A stretch of 19,316 bases of DNA from Oehlia diaphana. Its lineage: Eukaryota > Glomeromycota > Glomeromycetes > Glomerales > Glomeraceae. Positions 1-9,027 of this stretch are shown here, in pieces. Location: the NCBI GenBank assembly GCA_003833135.1, contig QZLH01001962.1:1-19316 (forward strand), written 5' to 3'. The notes beneath the pieces were generated by a model. It had not been told where the DNA came from, did not search any database, and worked only from the letters and a program-made list of their open reading frames with translations. Position 1 is the first letter of the stretch, and each line of letters starts with the position of its first letter. The position numbers and the translations under genes were made by a program.

Positions 1-349
1 TATCATTTGTTGTAAAGACTCGAAATTTACATCTATTAATAAAATCGTTGTACACTTGGTCAATATTACACGTTGTTTCTAACAGTAATATAACATTTAT
101 TATTATAACCATCGCGTATTATTATTTATCGTATTTTGTAGTTGTTTATCTTGACGATTCTTAACGAACAAGACCGGAATACCAGGATAGGTAGTATTGA
201 GTAAGAATCCCGTTGATGATCGAGTGTTTATACGATATAATATCGCTAGTTATCCCACTCTTAATTACCGTTATAGCCGGTAACACATATAACGAAGTTA
301 ATCATAAAACCAGTCATGATTATTTATTCGCGATAAACCGATACCATAC

Positions 350-367
350 TAATTCCGGCCGGAATTA
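350..367. repeat. 18-bp perfect palindrome TAATTCCGGCCGGAATTA
   Basis: The sequence TAATTCCGGCCGGAATTA is identical to its reverse complement. A second CGGCCG follows at about 374-379. A close relative, TTAATTCCGGCTGGAATTAA, occurs at 18423-18442, and a degraded copy lies at 18562-18580. The motif therefore recurs at both ends of the window, which suggests a dispersed repeat family rather than a local regulatory site. Confidence 0.7.
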
Positions 368-583
368 ACTTAGTCTCGGCCGGCATTATTCAACGCAGCA
401 GATCACCGATTCTCAATTTCGGTGCACTTATTTATAAGTTTCTGTATGATAACATTGTATTGAACTATTGGGATTATTAGCACATTTTAAGGTGATAAAA
501 TTTGACTTTATATTGATATACTTTTCTAGATATACCGTTTTTATACTTTTTAATATCAATCGGTATAATAGAAACATTTGGTT

Positions 584-599
584 TATCGAATATTCGATA
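584..599. repeat. 16-bp perfect palindrome TATCGAATATTCGATA
   Basis: TATCGAATATTCGATA is identical to its reverse complement. No gene start lies close by, so its role is unknown. It may be part of the same palindrome-rich repeat region as the site at 350-367. Confidence 0.6.
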
Positions 600-779
600 T
601 AACAACCCAAGATAGCTTGAACGGAGGGTTCGTTATATTGAGTTCTGACTGTAATTTTAAAGATAAAATTTTTGGCCAATTTTTATTTTATTTACATAAA
701 ACTTTAATGACATTCGGTATAATATCACAAGTTAATAAAACTAAAATTTTAATGATTAATTATACGTCCCTCCTTTCAA

Positions 780-798
780 TAACTTCTTCAAGAAGTTA
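780..798. repeat. 19-nt palindrome TAACTTCTTCAAGAAGTTA
   Basis: Two perfect 9-bp arms flank a single central C. The core TTCnnGAA resembles inverted heat-shock pentamers, but no gene begins nearby, so I treat it only as a palindrome. A phrase just after it (805-823, atatGGATTTATATGAAAA) recurs nearly exactly at 2907-2925, and its core recurs inside the 83-bp duplication. Confidence 0.5.
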
Positions 799-1144
799 TA
801 TTCTATATGGATTTATATGAAAAAATGTATGTAAAATCTACATACACTATTCTATGTAGTTTTAAGGACCCAACGTGGAATTTATGTGGGTCTGATTTTA
901 TGTGTAAAATAGACTTATATGGAATCTGTATAAATTTTTTGCATTAATTTCAAATAAATTTTATGTATTTTTTGAATAGATAATATAATATTTAATAATG
1001 TAAATTGTAAATTGCAAATTTATTATTGTTTACTTTTAATATTGTACAATAAATTACAAATTCTTTAGTTATCAACTAAAATTAATTGTAAAACATTTAA
1101 ACGATGCAAAGTCTTTAACCAACAGGTTTCAGAATCGAACTTAC

Positions 1145-1412
1145 CATTACTATCCATGTTGACAAAGCATCCAATCCGAAGCTGACCCTACAAAAAAATT
1201 AAAAACGTTTAAAAATCATTTCTTAAATAAAGAAAGAAGTTTCAAAATTGAGTAAATTTCGAAACTCACCTTTCACATAACTATATTCACTCCTCCAAAG
1301 TGCGAAACCTACAAATAATTAAAGAAGCAGTTAGTAGTAAACTGTTAACTTAAAAATTTTCTTTTTTTTAATTAATTAAAGTTTCAAAACTTACATATTC
1401 ATTCGTCCTACA
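1145..1412 (-). pseudogene. Possible multi-exon gene fragment with very short exons
   Basis: The minus strand shows consecutive intron-like segments with canonical ends. The first, 1394 down to 1309, starts GTAAGT, carries a perfect TACTAAC branch-site motif (plus-strand 1330-1340) and ends TTTGTAG. The second, 1269 down to 1188, starts GTGAGT and ends TTTTGTAG. Between and beside them lie exon-like pieces of 39 nt (1270-1308) and 43 nt (1145-1187), and the latter is followed by GTAAG. One reading frame across the 39-nt and 43-nt pieces gives FALWRSEYSYVKG followed by SASDWMLCQHG and a stop. I do not recognise the protein and no start codon is certain. It could be a decayed gene, part of a repeat family, or a non-coding transcript. 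Confidence 0.35.
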
Positions 1413-2384
1413 GATGGATTTTATCTGAATCCCACGACAGGTTAGAGGCTTGGAGCTAAGTTCTATAAAAAAAATCATTAAAAAAGAACACTTTATTAAA
1501 TTATTTTTAAATTTTTCGAAAATTCATCTAAAATTCGCAATTAATTCAAAAATTGGATGTCGAATTTCCACAAAAAATAAAAAAATGTTAAAGTTCTTAA
1601 AAATTATGAATATACTCAAAGATTTAAAAAGGAAATTTGCATTTTTGTTAAAAGAGTGATTTGAAGCTTACCTCACCCTAGGAATTTGAAATCAGAAAAA
1701 AACCTACAAAAAAGAAAGAAATAATATTTTTAAAAAACATTTTTAAAGGTGGTTGAGCAGTTTTTTTCTATAAGGTAGAAAGAAAGAAGTTACAAATTGA
1801 CTTTTGTTTTAAAAAAAGTAATGTTTTCAAAATGAAAACTTGCCTAGGAGTCGCCTAAAGAAAGAAAGAAAAAACTGAAAACTATTTGCTGAAATACATA
1901 AATTAATAAAGAAAAAAGTGATAGTACACGTCCAAAGATATCCAAAAGAACCAGAAAAAAGAATAGAACTGCAAGTACAGTTCATTAAAATAAATAAATT
2001 TTAAAGAAAATAAATACAATAACTGAAATACAAATTTCCACATGTACAGTATATCTAAAAAGTAAAAAATCAAAAAAAATTTCACCAGGGTCTTGCGAAT
2101 TACTACGCGTCCAAAGACCCAAAAAGATAACTGTTTAAAAGAAAGAATAAAATATAGATCATTGTATAAAAATTAAATGATTTAATGAAACCCTAACTGA
2201 AATTCTGCACATTCATAAACCATTAGACCCAAAATTTAAGAAAAGAAAAAAGAGCCATTTAGAACTGTTTGTTAAATAAGAACAAATAAAGAAAAAAAAA
2301 TGAAAACTTACAGAAATATCATGTTCAGAAATGTTCAGAAGACTAAAAAATTTATAAAAGAAAAAATTGAGTTATAAAATATTT
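1413..2384. other. AT-rich region with repeated exon-like blocks
   Basis: No supported gene. A further exon-like block at 1672-1703 is bounded on the minus strand by TTTGTAG and GTAAG, as in the fragment at 1145-1412. A weaker similar phrase (cttgcctagg...gcctaaag) lies near 1840-1860. The phrase TAC(A/G)CGTCCAAAGA occurs twice, near 1924 and 2104, and ATGTTCAGAA is tandemly doubled near 2319-2338. The impression is of a decayed, internally repeated, intron-rich sequence. Confidence 0.4.
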
Positions 2385-2755
2385 TTAACGAGAAAGGGGA
2401 AAGAACAAAGGAGAGGTAATGGAAAAATGAGAAAAAGGAAAAGGGAAGAATAAAAGAAAGGAAAGGAAAAAATGAGAAGGGAAAGAGGAAGAATGAGAGG
2501 GAAAGATAATGACAAAAGAGGAAAGAAGACTATTGAAAAAAAAGGTTTATATTAACTGTTAAACTGCGAGTGAATACATTATATCACGTGATACACGTGA
2601 TGCTAATTTACCTTTTTTGAAGTGGAAAAAGTTGTAAAGCTATTGAAACGTGAAGATGAAAAGAAGAGAAAAAAATTGATAACAAGAAAGAAGATAGTTG
2701 AGAAAATATTAAAGAGTTTATAGAAGAAGAACGAAAAAAGAAAAAAAAAGTGAAT
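2385..2755 (+). other. Purine-rich (GA) strand-asymmetric tract
   Basis: About 2385-2545 is almost pure A and G on the plus strand, built of AGGAAAAG-like words with no fixed period. After a short break holding ATCACGTGAT and ACACGTGAT (about 2583-2600), the bias resumes more weakly to 2755. No long open frame uses it. Such tracts can form triplex structures or be microsatellite-like relics; function unknown. Confidence 0.5.
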
Positions 2756-2980
2756 TTCACGATTAAGCTTATGTCGTACAAAATCATGTAATGTAACGAA
2801 ATAGTTTATAGTCTAACTGTATAACTCTGTACGACTAAACTATTCTAGTTATTTCGAATGAATTTTACAAATGAGATTTGAGACTAACTATTAAAAATTA
2901 TAATCCATATAGATTTATATGAAAATTTTAAATAAAATGTATATTTGAATTTTATATGTATATAATCAGATATATAAAAA

Positions 2981-3146
2981 GTTTGTATAATATTTATTTG
3001 ATTTTATATTATACATGGATTTATATTTAAATAGTTCTGTATTTGTATAATTTTATTTAAAATATTTGCATCATATTTATTTGGCTATAAATTACACATG
3101 AATTTATATTTAAATAATTTTATATTTATATGCATATTATATAGAA
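2981..3146. repeat. 83-bp tandem duplication
   Basis: Two diverged units, 2981-3063 and 3064-3146, share phrases at a constant offset of 83 bases. Examples are TATTTATTTG at 2991 and 3074, and ACATGRATTTATATTTAAAT at 3013 and 3096. The core GGATTTATAT also appears near 805 and as a variant near 2907. The units are AT-rich and non-coding. Confidence 0.6.
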
Positions 3147-3269
3147 TATTCATAATATTTTTACATTTATATAAAAAATAAGTAGATTATTTATATATAT
3201 TACAGAGTTATAAAAATTTATGTAACAAATTTATATTGGATATATATAGAGTTATAGATATTACATAGA

Positions 3270-3860
3270 ATCTATAAAAAATACAACTCCTGATGAGTTT
3301 TAAACGTTTTATTATGCATGCACATAAATTCGATAAGAGGTCTGGATTAAGATTATCCCATTCTGACTGAATAATTGACAAAAAATCATCTAATTCAACC
3401 AGTTTTCTTTGTACAATATGTTGATTTACCCTCTTTTCTACCTTTTTCTTCATTATTGCCCATAGATTTCTATAGGGTTAAGGTCGGGAGAATAGGATGA
3501 CCAATCCAACACACGTGGACACCTTTTTTGAAGAAGAATTGTTGCCAACTTTGCCCTATGCTTAGGGTCATTGTCCTGTTGGAATGTCCACCTTCTTCCA
3601 AGTATCCTTGTAGCATTAGAAAAATATTTTTAGTTAAATATCATTATAAAGCTCTCCTGGCTAATTTTCTGAGTTGAATATGTTTTTGGGATAAGAGTTT
3701 AGGCCTTCCTGGACGTGGTTTTGATTAATAGTACCGGAACTTTTGGGTTTTTGGACATATCTATATAAAGTAGACTTCGGAATATGTGTTATTTTATGTA
3801 ATTTGGGTATATTACGGATTCCATTGGCTTACAAATGAGCGTTATTTATCAAAAGTTAGT
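3270..3860 (-). pseudogene. Tc1/mariner-family transposase, broken and internally deleted
   Basis: The minus strand encodes pieces of a Tc1-type DDE transposase. From about 3830 to 3646 is the N-terminal helix-turn-helix region: IPKSTLYRYVQKPKSSGTIN, then after a frameshift RPGRPKLLSQKH, the usual RPGRP linker. From about 3610 to 3280 is the C-terminal catalytic half: [12 protein letters not shown] carries the second catalytic Asp, [13 protein letters not shown] carries the final Glu, and KKKVEKRVNQH and EWDNLNPDLL follow. The segment with the first catalytic Asp is missing between the two pieces, and a one-base frameshift follows NPIE. The copy is dead. I could not identify its terminal inverted repeats or TA target duplication. 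Confidence 0.88.
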
Positions 3861-3988
3861 TTTTCCGGTATTATTAAAAAAGATGGATAAAAATATTTTT
3901 TTAGCTGATCTTATGACTTTTTATTTATTTATTTTGTAGCTCACGTGTTAGGTTAAAAATTACGTAGATAATAAAGAAAATGCTGTTC

Positions 3989-4002
3989 AAATCACGTGAT
4001 TT
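3989..4002. repeat. 14-bp palindrome AAATCACGTGATTT
   Basis: This is a perfect palindrome around a CACGTG core. Related ATCACGTG or TCACGTG sites occur at about 2583-2600, 3943 and 18316, each near a repeat or transposon remnant. CACGTG is also a bHLH-factor site, but no gene start is close. Confidence 0.5.
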
Positions 4003-4094
4003 TATCATTATTTTCCGCCATTACTGTATCTAGTAAATAAACAGGTCCAAATTCAAAAATTGCATAAGAACCAAGTGGAGAACAACATTGAATC

Positions 4095-4440
4095 CTCTAA
4101 TTGGGGATGGATTGAGAATGGGATTAAGATTAGATTGAGATTAATATTAGCGTTTAATCTTAATTTACATGGAATTCAGATTGCTGGCCAGACTTCTTAA
4201 ATTTTTTAGTAAAGTGACATAAAATGCATTTATTGCGTGTGCATTTATAACTAAATATTGCAAATTCATGTAATTTATGCACGTTTATGCATAATTTCCT
4301 TCTAAGATAGCTCAAAACTTGTAATTTTGATGCATCTAGTGGTTCATTTGACTTTTTGTTCCTAATCTTTAACTCAATTGAAATTTCATAATCATGATTA
4401 GTTAGAGATTAAGTTTAATCTCAATATAATCTCAACAATG
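4095..4440. mobile_element. Possible MITE with GAGATTAA-rich inverted ends
   Basis: ATTGAGATTAA at 4134-4144 is matched in inverse by TTAATCTCAAT at 4415-4425, and both ends are enriched in similar words (ttgaga, gattaag). The right end contains a hairpin with perfect arms, GAGATTAA-GT-TTAATCTC (4405-4422). The left end holds AGATTAA/TTAATCT. The interior is non-coding. Exact ends and a target duplication could not be defined, so this may instead be a degenerate GATTAA-rich repeat. Confidence 0.35.
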
Positions 4441-5300
4441 TATTTTGTGAAGACGCCCAATATAACCAATTTTGTTAAGATAATTCGTTTCTTGGCGAAA
4501 AGATCATAGTCGGTCACCCGTAGGGATGTTTATGCTACCTAGATCATACCTAATTTTAATCTAATTTTTTCTATTAGGCTGTATAATAAATTTCTATAAA
4601 AAATTGATTCTGTAATAACTCCGTCCATTCACGGAAAATGCGACAAATTCCGTGATACAATGTTATTAATTCCGGAAATAAGAGCCTTTTACGGAAAAAA
4701 GATGAAATATAAACAAGGATCTAAAAATAACATGGACACTGGACATCAACAATTTTTTATTGAACACATGATTTCATTTACCCCGTCCCTCGTCCCCTGT
4801 TACATCATTTAAAAATATTTAGAATAGAATTAACCAATAATTATTTAACAAATCAGTTTTACAACATTTATTTAAATGGGGTGATCGATCATGATCGTTG
4901 TTTAAAGTGGCTATGGTTGCATATCACGCCATAAAAATATAAAAAGAAGTAATATATGCACGCGTAAGATCATGCACAGCCTTATATTTATAATAGAATT
5001 TTTTTTTTAATTATTCTTTTTAAAAATACAAATAATAATTATAGAATATACATATTGAAAAACAATGCGTTTACTTTATTCGGTTCATATCAATAATTAA
5101 GGATGATGAATTATTCCTTTTTTTAAAACCTCCGCATTTTTTTTTTAGAATACTTACAATAATAGATAAGTTCCGTCTCCTTATTATTTTTTCTGTCATG
5201 TAAGTGATGTAACACTTCCTTGTATGTAACACTTTCAATGATCTTATGCTTGGCATCGTACAAAAAAAAAAAAAAAATATCGTACAATACGAAACGAAAA
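4441..5300. other. Intergenic region upstream of the secreted-protein gene
   Basis: No gene is supported. Short structures include a hairpin with perfect 8-bp arms, TCACGGAA/TTCCGTGA (4629-4655, 11-nt loop), in a stretch with several CGGAAA words, and the palindrome CGATCATGATCG at 4886-4897. The short minus-strand frame near 5071-5256 looks like chance coding over poly-A/T runs. Confidence 0.5.
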
Positions 5301-5306
5301 TTTTAA

Positions 5307-5314
5307 TATAAATA
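5307..5314 (+). promoter_or_regulatory. TATA box TATAAATA
   Basis: A consensus TATAAATA lies 103 bases upstream of the ATG at 5417, in otherwise A-rich DNA. The spacing allows a 5' leader of roughly 70 bases. It is the best promoter candidate for the secreted-protein gene, but TATA-like words are frequent in such AT-rich sequence. Confidence 0.45.
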
Positions 5315-5416
5315 TGAGAGAAATTTTCTTCATATTTTTGAATTCAAAAAGTTCATTGAAAATAAAAAAACATTTCTTATTTACAAAAAAATAGAACTTA
5401 AGAAAAAAAAAACAAA

Positions 5417-6057
5417 ATGATTTCTTTTACGAAATTGAACTTTTTTGTTACGATTGTTTTGTTATATTCCTTGATCAACATGTTCACTGAAGTGAATTCT
5501 GTCGCTATCAATAATAAACGAGGTAAGTTTTTTTTTTTTTTTGAATTAAAGAAATATATATATAATATATATATAATATATTATTTTACTAATCAATCTT
5601 ATTTTTCTTTTATTTTTATTTTTAGATAATTTCTGTGATGGTAAAGATCTTTTGAAATTTCTTATTATTTTTATCATTTCTTTTTTGATTTATTTTAATT
5701 AATTTCTAAAATTTCCTTTTTTCTTTCTTTGATTAATTAGGATTCGAAATCACTTTACCTTCAGGAAGTACACCAGCGAAAAATGGTACAAAAATAACAG
5801 TAAACTGGAAAAAAGGAGACTCGGATATAGTAAAAATAAACGATGTTGAATTATTTAATGATAAAGGATTATTGAACATATTATGGGAAGGTGATAAATC
5901 TTTTAATTCTGATGGTACAGCGACGCAAACCGTAGAAATTGCGGCTCCCCAAGATTTAAAATTACCTGCTGAAGTTCTGTTAAGAAGTTGGGGTTCAACA
6001 GCTAATGGTCCTAATTGTTTTAAAATAACTCCACACTTTACTTTGAATGCATATTAA
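5417..6057 (+). CDS. Small secreted protein with Kre9/KNH-like (Ser-Thr-rich GPI-anchored family) domain
   Basis: I join three exons, 5417-5522, 5626-5640 (only 15 nt) and 5741-6057, into a 145-residue protein; both introns are GT-AG (103 and 100 nt). Residues 1 to about 30 form a clear signal peptide (hydrophobic FFVTIVLLYSLI). A dibasic KR at 34-35, just before DNFC, looks like a Kex2-type processing site. The mature part starts FEITLPSGSTPAKNG...ITVNW, the pattern of the fungal Kre9/Knh1-like wall or surface domain, and includes GLLNILW and LLRSWGS. Cys39 and Cys133 bracket the domain and could pair. There is no C-terminal hydrophobic GPI signal, so it is probably freely secreted. The start has A at -3 and a TATA box upstream. 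The family call comes from pattern memory; the exact role is unknown, and an effector or wall protein is possible. Confidence 0.8.
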
Positions 6058-6705
6058 AAAAAAAAAAATTTTTTCTTTTTTTTTTTTTTTAATTTAATAT
6101 TTATGAATTTAATACGTATGAATTTAATATAATGTTCTAAATATATATATAATCTCGAATTTCCTTTTTTATTTCCTTTTTTTTTAATTTGCATGTCGTT
6201 CTTTTATATATTTAGTATAATGGCATTTCTTAAAATAGAATTAAAATTATACTTATACCTAAAAGGAAATTTTAAATAAAATAATTTTTTTTTTATAACA
6301 CTGCATATAATACTACTGTAAGTAGACTAAGGCAGACGCGAGATTTATAATAAAAAAAAAAAAAAATTTTATTTTTTTTGTTCAAAAGATGAAATAAAAA
6401 GTTCTTTTTTTTATGATATTTTCTTGTACAAAAAAAAAAATTTATATAATTTGTGGAGATAGTATAAACTAGAATTTATAATGATAAAAAAACAATTTTT
6501 TTTTTCTTTTCTAAATTTTTAAAAAAACATTTATCCTATACAAAAAAAAAAAAAAATCTCCACAGTAGCAAAAATAATAATAAAAAAAAATATGCAATTA
6601 AAATTGCTTAAATGAAATCTTAATTGGAATATGGTTCGATATTTAAATAAAGGTAAAGAAAATAAAAGAAATAAATAATTAAGTTAAAAATCTACTTTTA
6701 TGTTT
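6058..6705. other. Convergent intergenic region
   Basis: This is the shared 3' region of two convergent genes. It holds long A and T runs and AATAAA-like words (for example near 6272) that could serve polyadenylation, but no gene. A TGTGGAGAT/ATCTCCACA inverted pair (about 6453 and 6556) brackets about 95 bases. A doubled GAATTTAATA phrase lies near 6104-6128. Confidence 0.5.
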
Positions 6706-9027
6706 TTAACCACTCCTTAATTGACCAATAGGTATTTCTTCATCGTTTTCTTTATTAATAATATTTGGTAAACTTTTTCCTATAGGATTATCATCATCGG
6801 AAATTTTATCATCTTCATTATTTTGATAATCGGTAATACCCAGTACTTCATTCAATATTGAATCATAAAAATCATTTGTATCATCTTCTAATGATTGTTT
6901 ATTCGATGATTTATTAGTTGATAGCAAACGGGATTGTGATGATATTGATGTTGCACCAAAAGAACCGATTCGACCTAAAGGAGTTGTATCTTCATCTTCT
7001 TCAACAATCACTTTATCAGGTTTTCGAGAATTTGATTGTCCTGATGGTGGTAATTTTGTTACCAACATAGCTAAAGGTAATCTATCACCTAATGGAATAT
7101 CTGAAGAAGAAGTTGTCGATTCTGTATCAGCATTAGAAATTAAATCTTTATGTTTAATACTCCTTTTTTTATCTAAATTACTACTAGGACGATTGTTTTT
7201 TCCCATTTCTTTATCATCCGTAAAAGATTTTTTATTTTTACTTGTTAAATCACGATCCAACTGTCTTGTTCTAGTAGATAAACTTCTATGTAAATCACTC
7301 GTACTTTTTGATACTGGTGGTGGCGGGGATGAATTCTTTCTTGATCTAGAATGTGAGCGATGTCTTCTTGAATTAGAACGATGATCATCACGATCTTCTT
7401 CAATACCTTTTGAAGTAGAATATCTATTTCTAGAATGTGAGTGATGTCTTCTTGAATTAGTACGATCAATTTTACGACCATCACGATCTTCTTCAACACC
7501 TTTCGAAGTAGAACGTCTATGTCCAGAATGTGAGCGATGTCTTCTTGAATTAGTACGATCAATTTTATGACCATCACGATCTTCTTCAACACCTTTTGAA
7601 GTGGAACGTCTATGTGGTCTACTACTATTACTACTATTATTATGATTATTATTATTATTATGATTATTATTAGATGTTCTCCTATCATTTCTTGATTCTT
7701 CAACACTATTTCTTAATTTTGATTTTGATCGATGAAGTGAAGTTGAAGTTGAATATTTATTTTTATTTGAAGAAGAAAGTTCATCATCATTATTATTATT
7801 ATTATCACTTAATTCACGATCACTAATATCATTATTTGAAATTGTTTTTGACATATCAGAAGTTGAATAACCTGATAATCTATTTACATTATTATTATCT
7901 TTACTATTATTACTTCTTCGAGATTTATGAGATTTTGATCTTTCCAAATTATTATTTCCAATATTACTATGATTATTATTATTATTATTATTATTATTAG
8001 TCATATCAATAATAACGGATTGAATTTTATCAACAATAACATCATCATCTCTCTTCTTTTTAGTAGTAGAAGATTTTGATAAAGTAGTAGTAGATTGATG
8101 ATTTCTATTTTTAACACTTTTTACACTTTTTGATCTTTCAGGAGAATGAGCTGATACATTACCAAATTGTATTAAAGTGTTCTTTGGAGGTTCGTTATGA
8201 GGAGGTGAATCATCATCACCATCATTTCTTAATAAAGAATTAGGAGCAAATATCCTATTTTTATCATTATAACCGGTACCTGGTGTAATACTTCTATCTC
8301 TATAACTTTCATCAGGTCTATTTCTCTTATAAACTAAATAACAAGCAACTAATAAAGTTATACCTAAGATAACACCACCAATTATAACAGCATATTTTGG
8401 CCAAGTACCAAGTGGACCTAAAGAAATTTTGTCATTATCTTGAGATTCATTTTTTTCAGCCAAATCAGTACAAAAAGCTACATTTTGACATTTATCACTA
8501 AAGATGAATACTGAAGAAGCTGTAATAGTTGAATTTGGTGGAGGAGTAGGTTGTATAGATAAATCAAATTCGATAAAAAAAGTTTTTGTATCTCTTGATT
8601 GACAATTATATTGTGGTACTGCTCCTGATGTTAGTGAACATGTTACTTTACTAAATGGTGAATATGGATCACCAATTACAGTATATCCTGGTTGAAATGA
8701 TATTGCCACATAATATAAGTTACCACCTTTTTTTGAATCTACGTGTGAAGCTGTTACATTTAATTTATACGTATTTGCTGATGTACTACTCATTTGTGAA
8801 CTTGTGCTAAAACAACACCTTTCTATAAAAAAAAAAAAAAAAAAAGGTTACGTATTAAAATGATTTCCGCGAATTAATTCTCGCATAAAAAATAATTAAA
8901 AAATTCACTTACGTTCTGCATTAACATTTACAAATCCAAATATTAATATCAAAGCAATAATAATCCAATTTTTCCATATTGACGCTTTCTTTAAATCAAT
9001 TAAATCTTTTTTATCGTATTGAACCAT
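6706..9027 (-). CDS. Single-pass membrane protein with cysteine-bearing ectodomain and low-complexity repeat tail
   Basis: There are two exons on the minus strand: 9027-8913 and 8822-6706, joined across a 90-nt GT-AG intron (GTAAGT...TATAG), giving 743 residues. The frame joins cleanly (NVNAE-Q-RCCF). Residues about 18-37 are a signal sequence (WIIIALILIFGFVNVNA). The ectodomain, to about residue 180, has Cys in RCC, VTC, YNC, DKC and AFC, and NxS/T glycosylation sites. A transmembrane helix spans about 182-204 (YAVIIGGVILGITLLVACYLVYK), followed by basic KRNR, which predicts an outside-N topology. The rest is a hydrophilic tail with poly-Asn runs, SR-like serine/arginine blocks, three 31-residue repeats (DNA 7326-7617), a PPPP segment and an acidic C-terminus. 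The layout recalls fungal wall-stress sensors, but I see no WSC domain or family signature. I chose the ATG at 9027 because the frame upstream lacks an ATG. Function unknown. Confidence 0.82.
7326..7617 (-). repeat. Three 93-bp in-frame coding repeats
   Basis: Within the tail of the membrane-protein gene, the unit RSTSKGVEEDRDG...RTNSRRHRSHS recurs. Its shared GAAGT(A/G)GAA word lies at 7411, 7504 and 7597, exactly 93 bases (31 codons) apart. The third protein copy (lowest coordinates) is shortened. The multiple-of-three period keeps the frame. The high identity suggests recent expansion or homogenisation, and copy number may vary between strains. Confidence 0.8.

Larger units (their letters stand above)
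1..1080. other. Gene-free repeat-rich region
   Basis: I see no convincing gene here; open frames are short, AT-driven and without recognisable motifs. The first 430 bases are less AT-rich than the rest and look like part of a repeat family. Perfect or near-perfect palindromes stand out: CGATATAATATCG near 232-244, an 18-bp palindrome at 350-367, a 16-bp palindrome at 584-599 and a 19-nt one at 780-798. A CTACATA/TATGTAG hairpin lies at 838-859. None can be tied to a nearby gene. Confidence 0.5.

Noticed and set aside
780..798. Heat-shock element
   Set aside because: TTCnnGAA geometry is present, but no gene starts within reach and the site lies in a palindrome-rich repeat region.
428..820. 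Two overlapping frames of about 80 codons on opposite strands
   Set aside because: Short, AT-driven, no motif, start context or splice support.
1450..1659. 69-codon lysine/isoleucine-rich plus-strand frame
   Set aside because: Composition is what A/T runs give by chance. It lies on the strand opposite the better-supported splice signals.
805..2925. Matching phrase atatRGATTTATATGAAAA at 805 and 2907 as possible LTRs
   Set aside because: The match covers only about 19 bases, does not extend, and no retroelement coding lies between.
7193..7384. Plus-strand frame antisense to the membrane-protein gene
   Set aside because: Antisense shadow of a coding low-complexity region, no motif.
7245..7706. 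A 153-codon minus-strand frame overlapping the membrane-protein gene
   Set aside because: It is the shifted reading of the trinucleotide and 93-bp repeats (poly-Ile and LIVLIQED repeats), open only because the repeats keep frame.
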